Notes: generated by a model from the sequence alone, not told the origin. A DNA stretch of 64,000 nucleotides from Streptantibioticus silvisoli (GCF_027947535.2 NZ_JAAGKO020000001.1:186001-250000); one strand, 5' to 3'; counted from the stretch's first letter, positions 35,673 through 45,038 are shown. Made by a program: numbers and translations.

Positions 35673-36812
35673 GTGCACGTGAAGGCGCTGGTGTACACGG
35701 GCCCCCGAGAGATCTCCGTCGAGGAGGTCCCGGACGCCCGGATCGAGCGGCCGAACGACGTCCTGGTCAGGATCACGGCCACCAATATCTGCGGTTCCGA
35801 CCTGCACATGTACGAAGGCCGCACCACGATGGAGACCGGCCGGATCCTGGGCCACGAGAACCTCGGCATCGTCGTGGAGACCGGGCCCGGCGTGGAGCGC
35901 GTCAAGGTCGGGGACCGGGTGTGCCTGCCGTTCAACGTCGGCTGCGGCTTCTGCGACAACTGCGAGCGCGGGCTGACCGGCTTCTGCCTGTCGGTCGACT
36001 CCGACACCCCCGGCGGCGCGTACGGCTTCGCCGAGATGGGCAGCTACGCCGGCGGGCAGGCCGAGTACCTGCGCGTGCCGTGGGGCGACTTCAACTGCCT
36101 GGTCCTCCCGGAGGACGCGCGGGAGAAGGAGAACGACTACGTGATGCTCGCCGACATCTTCCCCACCGGCTACCACGCCACCGAACTGGCCGGGGTCTCG
36201 CCCGGTGAGTCCGTGGTGGTCTACGGCGGCGGTCCGGTCGGGCTGATGGCGGCGTACTCGGCGACGCTGCGCGGCGCGAGCCAGGTCATGGTCGTCGACC
36301 GGCAGCCGGACCGGTTGCGCCTGGCGGAGAAGGCCGGGGCGGTCGCCATCGACGACAGCGACGGCGGCCACGTCGAACGGATCCTGGAGATGACCGGCGG
36401 CCTCGGCGCCGACAAGGGCTGCGAGTGCGTCGGCTACCAGGCGCACGATCCGCAAGGGAACGAGAAGCCGGAGTCGACCATGAACGACCTGGTCGCGTCG
36501 GTGAAGGCCACCGGGGCCATCGGCGTCGTCGGCGTCTTCCTCCCGCAGGACGACGGCGCCCCGACCAAGCTCACCCGGGAAGGCAAACTCCCGTTCAACT
36601 TCGGGGAGTTCTGGTTCAAGGGCCAGCGCATCGCCACCGGCCAGGCCAACGTCAAGGCCTACAACCGCCGCCTGGCCGACCTCATCCACCACGACAGGGC
36701 CAAGCCGTCCTTCGTCATCTCCCACGAACTCCCGCTCGACCAGGGCGCCGAGGCCTACCGCAACTTCGACGACCGCGCCGACGGCTGGACGAAGGTCGTC
36801 CTCAAGCCGTGA
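35673..36812 (+). CDS. glutathione-independent formaldehyde dehydrogenase-like zinc enzyme
   Basis: The 379-residue zinc-dependent MDR protein has catalytic zinc ligands in NICGSDLHMYEG and LGHENLG. The four-cysteine structural zinc loop is GCGFCDNCERGLTGFC (near residue 89). The NAD-binding motif is VVVYGGGPVGLMAAY (near 182). The long insertion around GYQAHDPQGNEKPESTMN is typical of glutathione-independent formaldehyde dehydrogenase/dismutase. The likely reaction is NAD-dependent aldehyde oxidation or dismutation. The GTG start at 35673 has AGGAAG about 6 bp upstream. It is apparently monocistronic. Confidence 0.88.
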   Translation: MHVKALVYTGPREISVEEVPDARIERPNDVLVRITATNICGSDLHMYEGRTTMETGRILGHENLGIVVETGPGVERVKVGDRVCLPFNVGCGFCDNCERGLTGFCLSVDSDTPGGAYGFAEMGSYAGGQAEYLRVPWGDFNCLVLPEDAREKENDYVMLADIFPTGYHATELAGVSPGESVVVYGGGPVGLMAAYSATLRGASQVMVVDRQPDRLRLAEKAGAVAIDDSDGGHVERILEMTGGLGADKGCECVGYQAHDPQGNEKPESTMNDLVASVKATGAIGVVGVFLPQDDGAPTKLTREGKLPFNFGEFWFKGQRIATGQANVKAYNRRLADLIHHDRAKPSFVISHELPLDQGAEAYRNFDDRADGWTKVVLKP

Positions 36813-37172
36813 CGGCTCCACCGGAGGGTGACGGGCCCGCGCCCTGTTGCGAACACCGGGCGTGCGGACGGGGCGGCGCGAGGCCGGGCCGGTGAGGTGG
36901 CCGGCGGCGCCATGATCCACCGGGTGCGTGCCGCGCCGTCCCGGCGGCACCGGCCCGGTCGGCCCGAGAACGGGCGACCGGGCACGCGGTCGGGGCACCG
37001 CCCACCCGCTCACCCTCACCCCGTCCCGGGCGGCCCGCGGCTCGCGCCGGTCCGGGGCGATCCGCCGCATGTGCCTCCGCGGGTCGGGTACGCGGGGGGT
37101 GATGGCCGGCCCCTCCCCATCGGGATTTCGGGATATCGGGCCGGAGCAGCCAGTGGACAGCGGGAGGCCAGG
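36813..37172. other. gene-free stretch
   Basis: No gene is supported between the dehydrogenase and the HAD phosphatase. The patch around 37110-37140 (GGATTTCGGGATATCGGG) is the only AT-richer part and may be promoter. Confidence 0.4.
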
Positions 37173-37895
37173 ATGACCGAAGACGGTGCGCCGGACGGAA
37201 CGGCGGCGGTGCTGTTCGACGTCGACGGCACGCTCATGGACACCGTCCACCTGCATACCGTCGCTTGGTGGGAGGCCCTGCGGCAGCAGGACAAGGCCGT
37301 GGCCATGACGCGGATCCAGCGCGCCATCGGCATGGGCGCGGACCACCTGCTCGACGCGCTCCTCGGCGAGGACCGCGACCACGACGGCGACTCGGCCCTC
37401 AAGGCGGCCCACGACGCGGTGTACGGGCAGTACTGGTCGCGGCTGACCCCGCTGGACCGGGCCGCCGACCTGCTGCGGGCCTGCGCGGACCGGGGTCTGC
37501 GGGTGGTGCTCGCGTCGTCCGCGTCCGGTCCCGAGGCGGACGTGATGCGGCAGGCGCTCGACGCCGACGACGCGATCCACGCGATGACCACCGCCGACGA
37601 CGTCGAAGCGAGCAAGCCCGAGCCCGACCTCGTGCACCGGGCGCTGGAGAAGGCCGGAGTGCCGCCGGAGCGCGCGGTGTTCGTGGGCGACGCGGTGTGG
37701 GACGTCAAGGCCGCGCTGAAGGCGGGGGTTGCGTGCGTCGCCGTGCTGACCGGCGGTGGCTTCTCCTCCCAGGAACTCCGGGACGCCGGCGCCCGGGAGA
37801 TCTACGACGCGCCCTGCGACCTGCTCGACCACTTCGCCGACAGCGCGGTGGGGAAGCTGGCCGCCGCCCCCGCGACCCCGTCCCGCCGCTCGTAG
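37173..37895 (+). CDS. HAD-superfamily phosphatase/phosphoglucomutase-like
   Basis: The 240-residue HAD hydrolase has all four motifs: FDVDGTLMD with nucleophilic Asp (near residue 17), LASSASG with Ser/Thr (near 113), KPEPD with Lys (near 151) and GDAVWD with the acidic pair (near 173). The helical cap between motifs I and II marks it as subfamily IA, the beta-phosphoglucomutase/phosphoglycolate-phosphatase group. The substrate is a small phosphate ester, not identifiable here. GGGAGG precedes ATG 37173. Confidence 0.9.
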   Translation: MTEDGAPDGTAAVLFDVDGTLMDTVHLHTVAWWEALRQQDKAVAMTRIQRAIGMGADHLLDALLGEDRDHDGDSALKAAHDAVYGQYWSRLTPLDRAADLLRACADRGLRVVLASSASGPEADVMRQALDADDAIHAMTTADDVEASKPEPDLVHRALEKAGVPPERAVFVGDAVWDVKAALKAGVACVAVLTGGGFSSQELRDAGAREIYDAPCDLLDHFADSAVGKLAAAPATPSRRS

Positions 37896-38748
37896 GAACC
37901 CGCGATGCCGCGCCGGCTCCGGTGATCACGGCGGTGTCGGCCACGTGTTCCTCCGGCGGGTCCGGGCGTGGGACCGGGCCGCTGCCGGTGCACGCCTGCC
38001 CGTGGCCCGACGCCGGTGAACGCACCACGTCCGCCGCGGTCACGTGCGCTGCCGCCGACCAGGTCAGGACGCCGACCGGTCGGCGGCACGGTCAGGGCGC
38101 CGTCAGCTCTCCGGGGCCGGTGCCGTGCGGAGCGGCGACGCGGCGCCTGCGGGAAGATCCGATCACGGCGGCACTCCTTCTCGTCGGCCGGTCCAACGGC
38201 CATCGACCCGAGTTGACTGGTCGTCACCGTGTGCCCCGGGTGGCGGTATTCATGATCGTTCGGCAGGCGTCGCACCGATCGGCGGCGCGGACGGCCCGCG
38301 TCCTCGGCGCCGGGGATCGCGGATGCCCGACGTCACGAAGGGCGTGCCGCCGCCCCTCGTACCTCATGCGTCACGTCGCCCCGGCCCGGGGCCGGGCGAC
38401 GGATTGCGCGTGCTCCGGGTTTCCGGGGGCAGGACGACAGCGTGGGCGCGTCGCGCGAGAGGCACCCCGGTGTGAACGGAACCCGGTGAGGGAGACCGCC
38501 TCCCGAACCGGTGACCGAGGGGCGGCGCGTGCGGGGGAGTCGGCGGCGGGCTGGCCGGTCGCGCACACCTTTCCCCTCCTGCGGCGTTGCCGACGCGTAC
38601 GCCGGGGCCAACTCGGCACGGAGGGGCCCGCCGCCACCTGAAAGGGCGTTCCTTGGCGGCCGGGCGGGAGCGGGAGACGGCTCTCGGGTACGGAGAGGGC
38701 GCTCGCCGTGACACGCCGTCGGTTCATTCAGCTCAGGCAAGGGGGTAG
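37896..38748. other. 850-bp gene-free stretch
   Basis: No frame on either strand shows a recognisable family or sensible composition. The last 20 bases carry AAGGGGG, the ribosome site of the next gene. The promoter of the following four-gene operon should lie between about 38600 and 38740, but I cannot place it. Confidence 0.4.
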
Positions 38749-39783
38749 ATGATGCGATTTTCCGACCTGGGGGCCGCGTCCGGGCCCACGGCGGCCGGAT
38801 TCGATCCCGCGGCCGTCCGGCGGCGGACAGCGGAACGTTTCACGGCCCTGGTGGCCGATGAGGAATGGGCGCTCCCGCTGCCGGGCGGGGGCGATACACG
38901 GGGCCGGTTCGCCCGGCTGGCGGAGGTGGCTGAGCAGGATCTCTCCGTAGCGCGCCTGTTCGAGGGCCATGTGGACGCGGTCGCCATCCTGGCCGAACTG
39001 GGCTTCCCGGCGCCGGCCGCCGGGGAACGCTGGGGCGTCTGGGCGGCCGAGCCGCCGGGGCCCGGGCTGACCGCGACCGCCACGCCCGGCGGCTGGCGGC
39101 TCGACGGCCGGAAGCGGTACTGCTCCGGGGCCTCGAGCGTCACGCACGCCCTGGTGACCGCCTGCGCGCCGGACGGCCGCCGGCTGTTCCGGGTCGCGGT
39201 GGGCGGCGGCGGGTGCGTTCCCGTACCGGACACGTGGCAGGCGATCGGCATGGCGGGCAGCGACACGCCCGACGTGACGTTCGAGGCGGTCGCGGCCGAA
39301 GCGGTCGGCGGCGTCGAGGCGTACCTGCGCCGTCCGGGCTTCGAGCACGGCGGGATCGGCGTGGCGGCCTGCTGGTACGGCGGCGCACGCGGGGTGGCGA
39401 ACGCCCTGCTCGACTCGGCGCGCCGCCGGGAGCCCGGCCCCCATTCCGCCGCCCACCTCGGGTTCGCCGACATCCAGCTGCACGCGGCCCGGACGGTGCT
39501 GGAGCGGGCGGCCGACGAGATCGACGCCGATCCCCTGGACCGCGAGGGCGGCGCCCGGCTGCGCGGCCTGCGAGCGCGCGGTTTGGTCGAGGAGGTCTGC
39601 ACCGGCACGCTGACCCGGGTGGGCCGGGCGCTGGGGGCCGAACCGCTGTGCCACGACCTGGAGCACGCGACCCGCGTCGGTGACCTGACGGTCTACATCC
39701 GCCAGCACCACGCCGAACGCGACCTGGCGGAACTCGGCGAGCTGCTCGCGCGGACCCCCGCCGGCGCCGGGGAGCGCTCATGA
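38749..39783 (+). CDS. acyl-CoA dehydrogenase-like flavoprotein
   Basis: The 344-residue protein resembles acyl-CoA dehydrogenases: an N-terminal helical domain, a middle beta-domain (LTATATPGGWRLDGRKRYCSGASSVTHA, near residue 110) and a C-terminal four-helix part (RTVLERAADEIDAD onwards). It is about 40 residues shorter than typical family members, and I cannot identify the catalytic Glu confidently. It heads a four-gene operon with a PIG-L protein, a methyltransferase and a GT2 glycosyltransferase, joined by 4-bp overlaps. A role in modifying a specialised glycan or lipid is an inference. AAGGGGG precedes ATG 38749. Confidence 0.8.
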   Translation: MMRFSDLGAASGPTAAGFDPAAVRRRTAERFTALVADEEWALPLPGGGDTRGRFARLAEVAEQDLSVARLFEGHVDAVAILAELGFPAPAAGERWGVWAAEPPGPGLTATATPGGWRLDGRKRYCSGASSVTHALVTACAPDGRRLFRVAVGGGGCVPVPDTWQAIGMAGSDTPDVTFEAVAAEAVGGVEAYLRRPGFEHGGIGVAACWYGGARGVANALLDSARRREPGPHSAAHLGFADIQLHAARTVLERAADEIDADPLDREGGARLRGLRARGLVEEVCTGTLTRVGRALGAEPLCHDLEHATRVGDLTVYIRQHHAERDLAELGELLARTPAGAGERS

Positions 39784-40523
39784 CCCGGGCACCGCTCGAT
39801 CCGGTCCGGGCCCCCGGCACCCCCGAGCAGGCACGGCCGGCCCGCCCGGCCCCGCGACGGTTGCCCGAAACGGTGCTCCCCGACACCGGCCGGGTCGCCG
39901 TGGTCGCGGCCCACCCGGACGACGAGGCCCTCGGCCCCGGCGGGGCGCCGGCCCGGCCGGCCGCGGTGGGCGGCGCCGTGGACCTGGTCGCGGTCACCGG
40001 CGGCGAGCCGTCCCACCCGGCCGGTCACCCGCCGGCCGCCGAGCCGGCGGCCCGCCGCACCCGCGAGACCGCCCGGGCCCTGCACACCCTCGGCACGGCC
40101 GCCGTCACCCGACTGCGGCTGCCGGACACCGGCGTGTCCGGCCACGAGGACCACTTCGCCGGCACGCTGGACCCCCTGGCGGCAGGCACGGCCCTGTGCG
40201 CCGTGTCCCGGACCGGCGACGTCCCCGCCGGCCACGAGGCCGCCGGCCGCGCCGCCGTCACCGCAGCCCGGGCCACCGGGACACCCCTCGCCCTCCACCC
40301 CGGGTGGACGTGGCACCGGGCATGGCCCGACGACCCGCGGGCACCCCGGCACCGGGCGCGGCGCGTGCCCCTGCCACCGCGCGCTCGGGCCCGCGAGCGC
40401 GCAGCCACCGGCTGCTCCGCCAGCCGGACCGGGCCCCGCGGCGATCGGCCCGGGCAGGACGCCGTGCTGCCGCCCGCCGAGCCGGCCCATCATCCGCGTC
40501 CCTGGGAGGTCGTGTTCCGTTGA
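39780..40523 (+). CDS. PIG-L/LmbE-family deacetylase-like protein
   Basis: The 247-residue protein has the N-terminal metal motif AHPDDE (near residue 43) of zinc-dependent N-acetylglucosaminyl deacetylases of the MshB/PIG-L family. The second motif, normally HPDH before EAAGRAA, reads PAGH here. The distal His (a metal ligand in MshB) is kept, but the proximal His (proposed general acid) is lost. The body is also unusually Arg/Pro-rich, so activity is uncertain. The start overlaps the upstream stop (ATGA), and the stop overlaps the methyltransferase TTG start. Confidence 0.8.
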   Translation: MTRAPLDPVRAPGTPEQARPARPAPRRLPETVLPDTGRVAVVAAHPDDEALGPGGAPARPAAVGGAVDLVAVTGGEPSHPAGHPPAAEPAARRTRETARALHTLGTAAVTRLRLPDTGVSGHEDHFAGTLDPLAAGTALCAVSRTGDVPAGHEAAGRAAVTAARATGTPLALHPGWTWHRAWPDDPRAPRHRARRVPLPPRARARERAATGCSASRTGPRGDRPGQDAVLPPAEPAHHPRPWEVVFR

Positions 40524-41152
40524 GCACCGAAGCCGCGTACTTCGAGGAGATGTACCGTTCGTCCGCCGACCCCTGGCACCTGGCCGAGCGCTGGTACGAG
40601 CAGCGCAAGTACGCCCAGACGGTGGCCGCGCTGCCCGAGCGGCGCTACCGCTCCGGGTTCGAACCGGGCTGTTCCGTCGGGCAGTTGACGCTGCTGCTCG
40701 CCGAACGCTGCGACGCGTTGCTGTCGTGCGACAGAACGGCGTCCGCCGTGGCGACGGCGACCGCGGCCACGGCGGACCTGCCGCACGTGACCGTCGCCCG
40801 GATGGCCGTACCGTCGGCATGGCCGCAGGGGACCTTCGACCTGATCGTGCTGTCCGAGCTCCTCTACTACTTCGATCGCGCCGAGCGCGTCACCCTGCTG
40901 GACCGCTCGGTGGCCTCGCTGGAGCCGGGCGGCACCCTGGTCACCGTGCACTGGAACCACCCGGTCGCCGAGCACCACGGCACCGGCCATGTCGTCGCCG
41001 CCGAACTCGCGGAACGCTCCGGCCTGACCCTGCTGGCCGACCACCGCGAGAAGGACTTCACCCTCCAGGTGCACCTGCGCGACCGCCCCGGCGGAAGGGC
41101 GGCCGAGACCCCGGCGGAACGCGAGGGCCTCACCCCGGGGACGGGCCGGTGA
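40520..41152 (+). CDS. class I SAM-dependent methyltransferase (NodS-like)
   Basis: The 210-residue protein starts TEAAYFEEMYRSSADPWHLA, typical of NodS-like methyltransferases. Motif I is FEPGCSVGQLTLLLAERCD (near residue 47), and the post-I acid is CDRTASAV. FDLIVLSELLYYFD (near 104) is motif IV. It probably methylates a small substrate made or modified by its operon partners. The start is TTG at 40520, whose TTGA overlaps the PIG-L stop; its own stop overlaps the GT2 start (GTGA). The sequence before 40520 in this frame does not resemble the family. Confidence 0.85.
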   Translation: MSTEAAYFEEMYRSSADPWHLAERWYEQRKYAQTVAALPERRYRSGFEPGCSVGQLTLLLAERCDALLSCDRTASAVATATAATADLPHVTVARMAVPSAWPQGTFDLIVLSELLYYFDRAERVTLLDRSVASLEPGGTLVTVHWNHPVAEHHGTGHVVAAELAERSGLTLLADHREKDFTLQVHLRDRPGGRAAETPAEREGLTPGTGR

Positions 41153-41931
41153 GCGACCACCGCGCGGACCGGCCGCCGATCGGCGCGCTCGCCGTGATCG
41201 TCCCGGCCCACGACGAGGCGCTCCTGCTGCCCCGCGCACTGGACGCCCTGCACACCGCCGCCGGCCACCCGGCCCTGCACGGGGTCGCGCTGTCCCTCGT
41301 GGTGGCCGCCGACCTCTGCCGGGACGACACCGCCGCCATCGCTCGCACCGCCGGCGCCGACGTCGTCGAGGTCAGCGCCCGCAACGCCGGCATCGCCCGC
41401 CACGCGGCCATCCGCCACGCGCTGCGCCGGCTCGGCACGCCCGAATCCGCCACCTGGATCGCCACCACCGACGCCGACAGCCGCGTGCCGCCCGACTGGC
41501 TGGCCCACCAGCTCGCCCAGGCCGCGCACGGCTGGGACGCGGTCGTCGGCACCGTCGACGTGACGGTCTGGCCGGCGTCCTACCCGGCCGGGGCACAGAC
41601 GCGGTACACCGCCGACTACCGGCGAGCGGCCTCCCGTTCCCCCCACGCGCACCCGCACGTCCACGGTGCGAACCTCGGGCTGTCCGCCCGCGCCTACCGT
41701 GCCGTCGGCGGGTTCCCACCGCTGGCCTCCGGCGAGGACGTCGCCCTCGTCGCCCGGCTGGACCGCGCACGGTTCCGCGTGCTGCGCACCACCGCATGTC
41801 CCGTCGACACCTCCGCCCGGTTCGCCGGCCGCGCCCCCGGCGGCTTCAGCGCCCACCTGCGCCGCCTCGCCGGCGCCCACCCACCCGTCCTGGAGCCCGA
41901 CCCGCCCCTGACCTCGCGCCGGGTCACCTGA
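41149..41931 (+). CDS. family 2 glycosyltransferase
   Basis: The 260-residue GT-A enzyme has the N-terminal nucleotide-sugar segment LAVIVPAHDEALLLPRALDA, the metal-binding DxD-type motif in TDADSRVPPDWL (near residue 108) and the acceptor-region GGFPPLASGEDVALVARLD (near 190, ED for the catalytic base). No membrane span is visible. It is the last gene of the acyl-CoA dehydrogenase/PIG-L/methyltransferase operon and is translationally coupled by GTGA. The sugar donor and acceptor are unknown. Confidence 0.87.
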   Translation: MSDHRADRPPIGALAVIVPAHDEALLLPRALDALHTAAGHPALHGVALSLVVAADLCRDDTAAIARTAGADVVEVSARNAGIARHAAIRHALRRLGTPESATWIATTDADSRVPPDWLAHQLAQAAHGWDAVVGTVDVTVWPASYPAGAQTRYTADYRRAASRSPHAHPHVHGANLGLSARAYRAVGGFPPLASGEDVALVARLDRARFRVLRTTACPVDTSARFAGRAPGGFSAHLRRLAGAHPPVLEPDPPLTSRRVT

Positions 41932-41964
41932 GCACCCTGGCTCCCACCCCGTGGACGCAACGAC

Positions 41965-42592
41965 ATGCCGAGCAACGGAAAGCCCCTGACCGCCATCGCC
42001 CTGATGTGCACGCTCCACCCGTCACCCACAGCGTCCAGCAGCCGGTTGCCGGCCGAACAGGTGCTGACCGCGCCGGGCCAGGAGGGCGTCGAGGGCGAGG
42101 CCGTCCGGATCGTCGACCACGACGTGCGGCCGGGGGTGGGACTCGACAGGGGCGACGGCGACGACCGGCCCGCCCTGCGCGAACGCGTCCTGGCCGCCGA
42201 CATCCTGGTGATCGCCACCCCCATCTGGCTCGGGCACGCCTCCAGCATCGACCAGCGCGTCCTGGAACGCCTCGACGCCGAACTGTCCGAATCCGACGAC
42301 GAAGGCCGCCTGCTCACCTACGGCAAGGTCCGCCGTGGCCGTCGTCGGCAACGAGGACGGCACCCACAAGGTCAGCGCCGACCTCTTCCAGGCCCTCGAC
42401 GACGTCGGGTTCTCGCTCGCGCCGGGCGCGGTCACCTACTGGGTCGGCGAGACCCAGCACGGCACCGGCTTCCAGGACCTCCAGGAGACCCCCGGCACCG
42501 TCGTCTCCACCACCCGCACCCTCGCGGCCAACACCGCCCACCTCGCCCGCCTCGCCCGCCTGCTCAGCGAACGCCCCTGTCCGCCCGGCTGA
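41965..42592 (+). pseudogene. flavodoxin-family NADPH-FMN reductase, single-base frameshift
   Basis: From ATG 41965 the frame encodes a flavodoxin-fold reductase (IVDHDVRPGVGLDRGDGDD, LVIATPIWLGHASSIDQRVL, LTYGKV). At 42330-42331 one extra C shifts the frame. Continuing in the new frame from 42332 gives AVAVVGNEDGTHKVSADLFQ to the natural C-terminus ending at 42592. Everything else is intact, so this is either a very recent mutation or a sequencing error. No other lesion is seen. It lies 33 bp after the GT2 gene. Confidence 0.8.
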
Positions 42593-42627
42593 CCGGACGG
42601 CAGCACCGGTGCGGACCGGCACGGCGT

Positions 42628-43449
42628 TCAGGGGCGGCGCCAGCCGTCGTCGCGCAGGTGCGAGCCGGCCATGGGGCCCATGCGCAGCATCCCGCCGTCC
42701 ACGCTCCACGAGGCACCGGTCACGTAGCCGGCGTCGGGGCCGGCCAGGAAGGCGATCACACCGGCGACCTCCCGGGCGTCGCCGGGGCGGCCGAGCGGGA
42801 TGCCGGGACGCCGCTCCTGGTGGGGATCGACGTCCTCCTGGCCGGTCATGGGGGTGGAGATCTCGCCGGGCGCGACGGCGTTCACCGTGATCGCGTGTTC
42901 GGCCAGCTCCAGCGCCATGACCTGGGTGAGCAGCCCCAGCCCGCCCTTCGCGGCGCAGTACGGCGCGGCCCCGACCCGTGGCTGGTGCTCGTGGACGCTG
43001 GTGACGTTGACGATCCGCCCGCCCCGCCCGGCCGCGATCATGCGGAGGGCCACCCGCTGGCCGATCAGGAAGGGCCCGGTCAGGTCGACGTCCAGCACCG
43101 ACTGGAACGTCTCGTGGCTGATGTCCAGGAACGGCGTCGACGTCCCGGTCCCCGCGCAGTTCACCAGCACGCCGATCTCCCCGCCCAGCTCGTCGACGAG
43201 GGCGTCCACGGTGTCGGCGGCGGTCGGCAGGTCGGTGAGGTCGAGCTGCCGGACGACGGCGGTGCGCCCGTGGCGCCGCACCTCCTCCGCGGTCCGTTGG
43301 GCCCCCTCGCGGTCACCGCGGTACGTGACACCGACATCGAACCCGTCGGCGGCCAGCCGCACCGCGGTCGCGCGGCCGATCCCGGAGTCCGAGCCCGTCA
43401 CCAGCGCGACACGCGGCAGATTCCCGGTGGCGTCATCGATCCGTGTCAT
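42628..43449 (-). CDS. SDR-family oxidoreductase
   Basis: The 273-residue classical short-chain dehydrogenase has the cofactor motif TGSDSGIGRATA (near residue 18), the NCAG motif (near 97), catalytic Ser in VTSVHEH (near 147) and YCAAK (Tyr/Lys near 160), plus the C-terminal SWSVDGGMLRMGPM. It resembles glucose-1-dehydrogenase and general 3-ketoacyl reductase-like enzymes; the substrate is undetermined. ATG 43449 is chosen because upstream residues are compositionally non-coding. It converges on the frameshifted flavodoxin gene. Confidence 0.9.
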   Translation of the reverse strand: MTRIDDATGNLPRVALVTGSDSGIGRATAVRLAADGFDVGVTYRGDREGAQRTAEEVRRHGRTAVVRQLDLTDLPTAADTVDALVDELGGEIGVLVNCAGTGTSTPFLDISHETFQSVLDVDLTGPFLIGQRVALRMIAAGRGGRIVNVTSVHEHQPRVGAAPYCAAKGGLGLLTQVMALELAEHAITVNAVAPGEISTPMTGQEDVDPHQERRPGIPLGRPGDAREVAGVIAFLAGPDAGYVTGASWSVDGGMLRMGPMAGSHLRDDGWRRP

Positions 43450-43687
43450 GTGGACCGGGTGCTCCGCGCCGGCGGCCGCAAACACGAAGCGGCCCGATGG
43501 TCCCCGCGCCGACGACGCACGTCGCCTTCCCGGGCTCACCGGGGTGCGACGGGTTCCCGGGCTTACCGGGGTGCGGCGGGTCGTGGCGGATCGAGGCGGG
43601 AACGGTCGGTCATGCCCGTCGCTCCTCGTTCCGGCCGCGCCCGGAACGCCGGCGGGCCGCGGTCGGGCCGCCCTGGGGAAAACCCGC

Positions 43688-44014
43688 TCAGCGGCCTACG
43701 GCCTTGCGCAGCTCGCTCTTGTTCATGGCGGACCTGCCCTTGACGTTCTTCTTCTTCGCCTCGGCGTACAGCTGGTCCTTCGTCGGGCCCTGGGGTCCGC
43801 TGTGCGAGCGTTCGCCGCCCCGCTGGGACGCGGATTTCGGGTCCCGGGTGGAGGTCCTGCTCGCGGTGGCGGACTCGCCGGACCGCGCACGCTCCTTGTT
43901 GACGGTTCGGGCGGCGATCTCCTTGGCACGGCCTTCCGGCGTACCGCGCTTCTCGGCGCCCTCCTTGATGTGCTCGTACTGGCGTTCCCGCTTGTCACTG
44001 GCTCCTGCCGGCAT
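43688..44014 (-). CDS. small basic protein, 'plasmid stabilization'-type/Rho-N-like
   Basis: This 108-residue, highly charged protein belongs to a small Streptomyces family often labelled plasmid stabilization protein. The N-terminal KRERQYEHIKEGAEKRG and AKEIAARTVNKERAR stretches are helical. The C-terminal TKDQLYAEAKKKNVKGRSAM followed by KSELRKAVGR resembles a Rho-N/SAP-like nucleic-acid-binding helix pair. Function is not established. ATG 44014 is preceded by AAAGGAG at good spacing. No toxin partner is adjacent, so the plasmid-stability label should not be taken literally. Confidence 0.8.
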   Translation of the reverse strand: MPAGASDKRERQYEHIKEGAEKRGTPEGRAKEIAARTVNKERARSGESATASRTSTRDPKSASQRGGERSHSGPQGPTKDQLYAEAKKKNVKGRSAMNKSELRKAVGR

Positions 44015-44378
44015 CGCCGTCTCCTTTCGAACCGCGTGCGGTGCGTTCCCTGGCCGCCTGCCCGGTTCAGCCGGCCTCCCGACATCCCCCTGCACCACTT
44101 CACCCCTGAACGCCCCGCCTCGCGACCGCGGCGCCGGGCGCCACGCGGGGCCGACGCGTGGACCGGGCCAGGCCGACCGGTCGGTACGCAGCGCCCGCGG
44201 TGCCCGTTGCGCCGGGGCGTCGCCGAAACGCGTACGGACGCCATCGCCGGCGGCGCGTCGGGCGACGAGCCGCCGAGGAAGGCGTTACGCGCCGTTTGTC
44301 ACCCCAGGGCCAGGGGCACACGGCAGGTCAGGGGCACCGGGGGACAGGTCGGGGCACCGGGAGAGGAGTGACGCGATC
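44015..44378. other. divergent intergenic region
   Basis: No gene is supported between the small basic protein and the glycosylase-like gene. A short direct repeat (GGGGCACCGGG at 44333-44343 and again near 44351) lies just upstream of the latter. Promoters could not be assigned. Confidence 0.4.
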
Positions 44379-45038
44379 ATGGCGACGAAGGCGGACCGCG
44401 AGAAGGTGGAGGTGCTGCTCGCCTCGCACGGCCGAACCTATGCCGAGGACGCCGGCGTGCGGGTGAGGAACACCCCGCAGCCGCTCTACCAGCTCCTGGT
44501 GCTGGCGCACCTGTTGAGCGCGCGGATCAAGGCGTCGGTGGCCGGTGACGCCGCCCGCGCGCTGTTCGCCGCGGGAATGCGCGACCCCCGGCACATGGCG
44601 GACGCGACCTGGCAGCAGCGTGTCGACGCCCTCGGCGAAGGCCACTACCGGCGTTACGACGAACGCACCGCCACCCAGCTCGGCGACGGCGCAGAACTCC
44701 TCCTGGAGCAGTACGGCGGCGACCTGCGCAATCTGCGGGACCGGGCCGGTGAGGACGTTGAGGAGGAGAAGCGCCTGCTGCGCGAGATGCCCGGCGTCGG
44801 ACCCGTCGGCGCGGACATCTTCCTGCGCGAGGCCCAGGGCGTCTGGCCCGAGGCGGCACCGTACTTCGACGGCAAGGCCGTGCAGGGCGCCACCCGACTC
44901 GGGCTGCCGGAGTCACCCCGGGCGCTGGCACGACTCGCGGACCCCGAGGACTACCCGGCCCTCGCGGCCGGCCTGGTGCGCTCGGCGCTCGACCAGCACG
45001 TGGCCGACGACATCGCCGAACACGTCGCGGCGCACTGA
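44379..45038 (+). CDS. HhH-GPD superfamily DNA glycosylase/endonuclease III-like
   Basis: The 219-residue helical protein is of the endonuclease III/HhH-GPD type. The helix-hairpin-helix is LREMPGVGPVGADIFLREAQ (near residue 140), followed by an acidic segment with PYFDGKAV where the catalytic Asp is expected. The C-terminal Cys cluster for an iron-sulfur centre is absent. The N-terminal LYQLLVLAHLLSARIK segment matches the usual second helix. Base-excision activity is plausible, but this subgroup is uncharacterised to my knowledge. GAGAGGAG precedes ATG 44379, and a hairpin terminator overlaps the stop. Confidence 0.82.
   Translation: MATKADREKVEVLLASHGRTYAEDAGVRVRNTPQPLYQLLVLAHLLSARIKASVAGDAARALFAAGMRDPRHMADATWQQRVDALGEGHYRRYDERTATQLGDGAELLLEQYGGDLRNLRDRAGEDVEEEKRLLREMPGVGPVGADIFLREAQGVWPEAAPYFDGKAVQGATRLGLPESPRALARLADPEDYPALAAGLVRSALDQHVADDIAEHVAAH

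Noticed and set aside
44015-44378. Toxin-antitoxin locus suggested by the 'plasmid stabilization' type protein
   Set aside because: No partner ORF with toxin or antitoxin features lies on either side; the neighbouring gene is an independent HhH-GPD protein.
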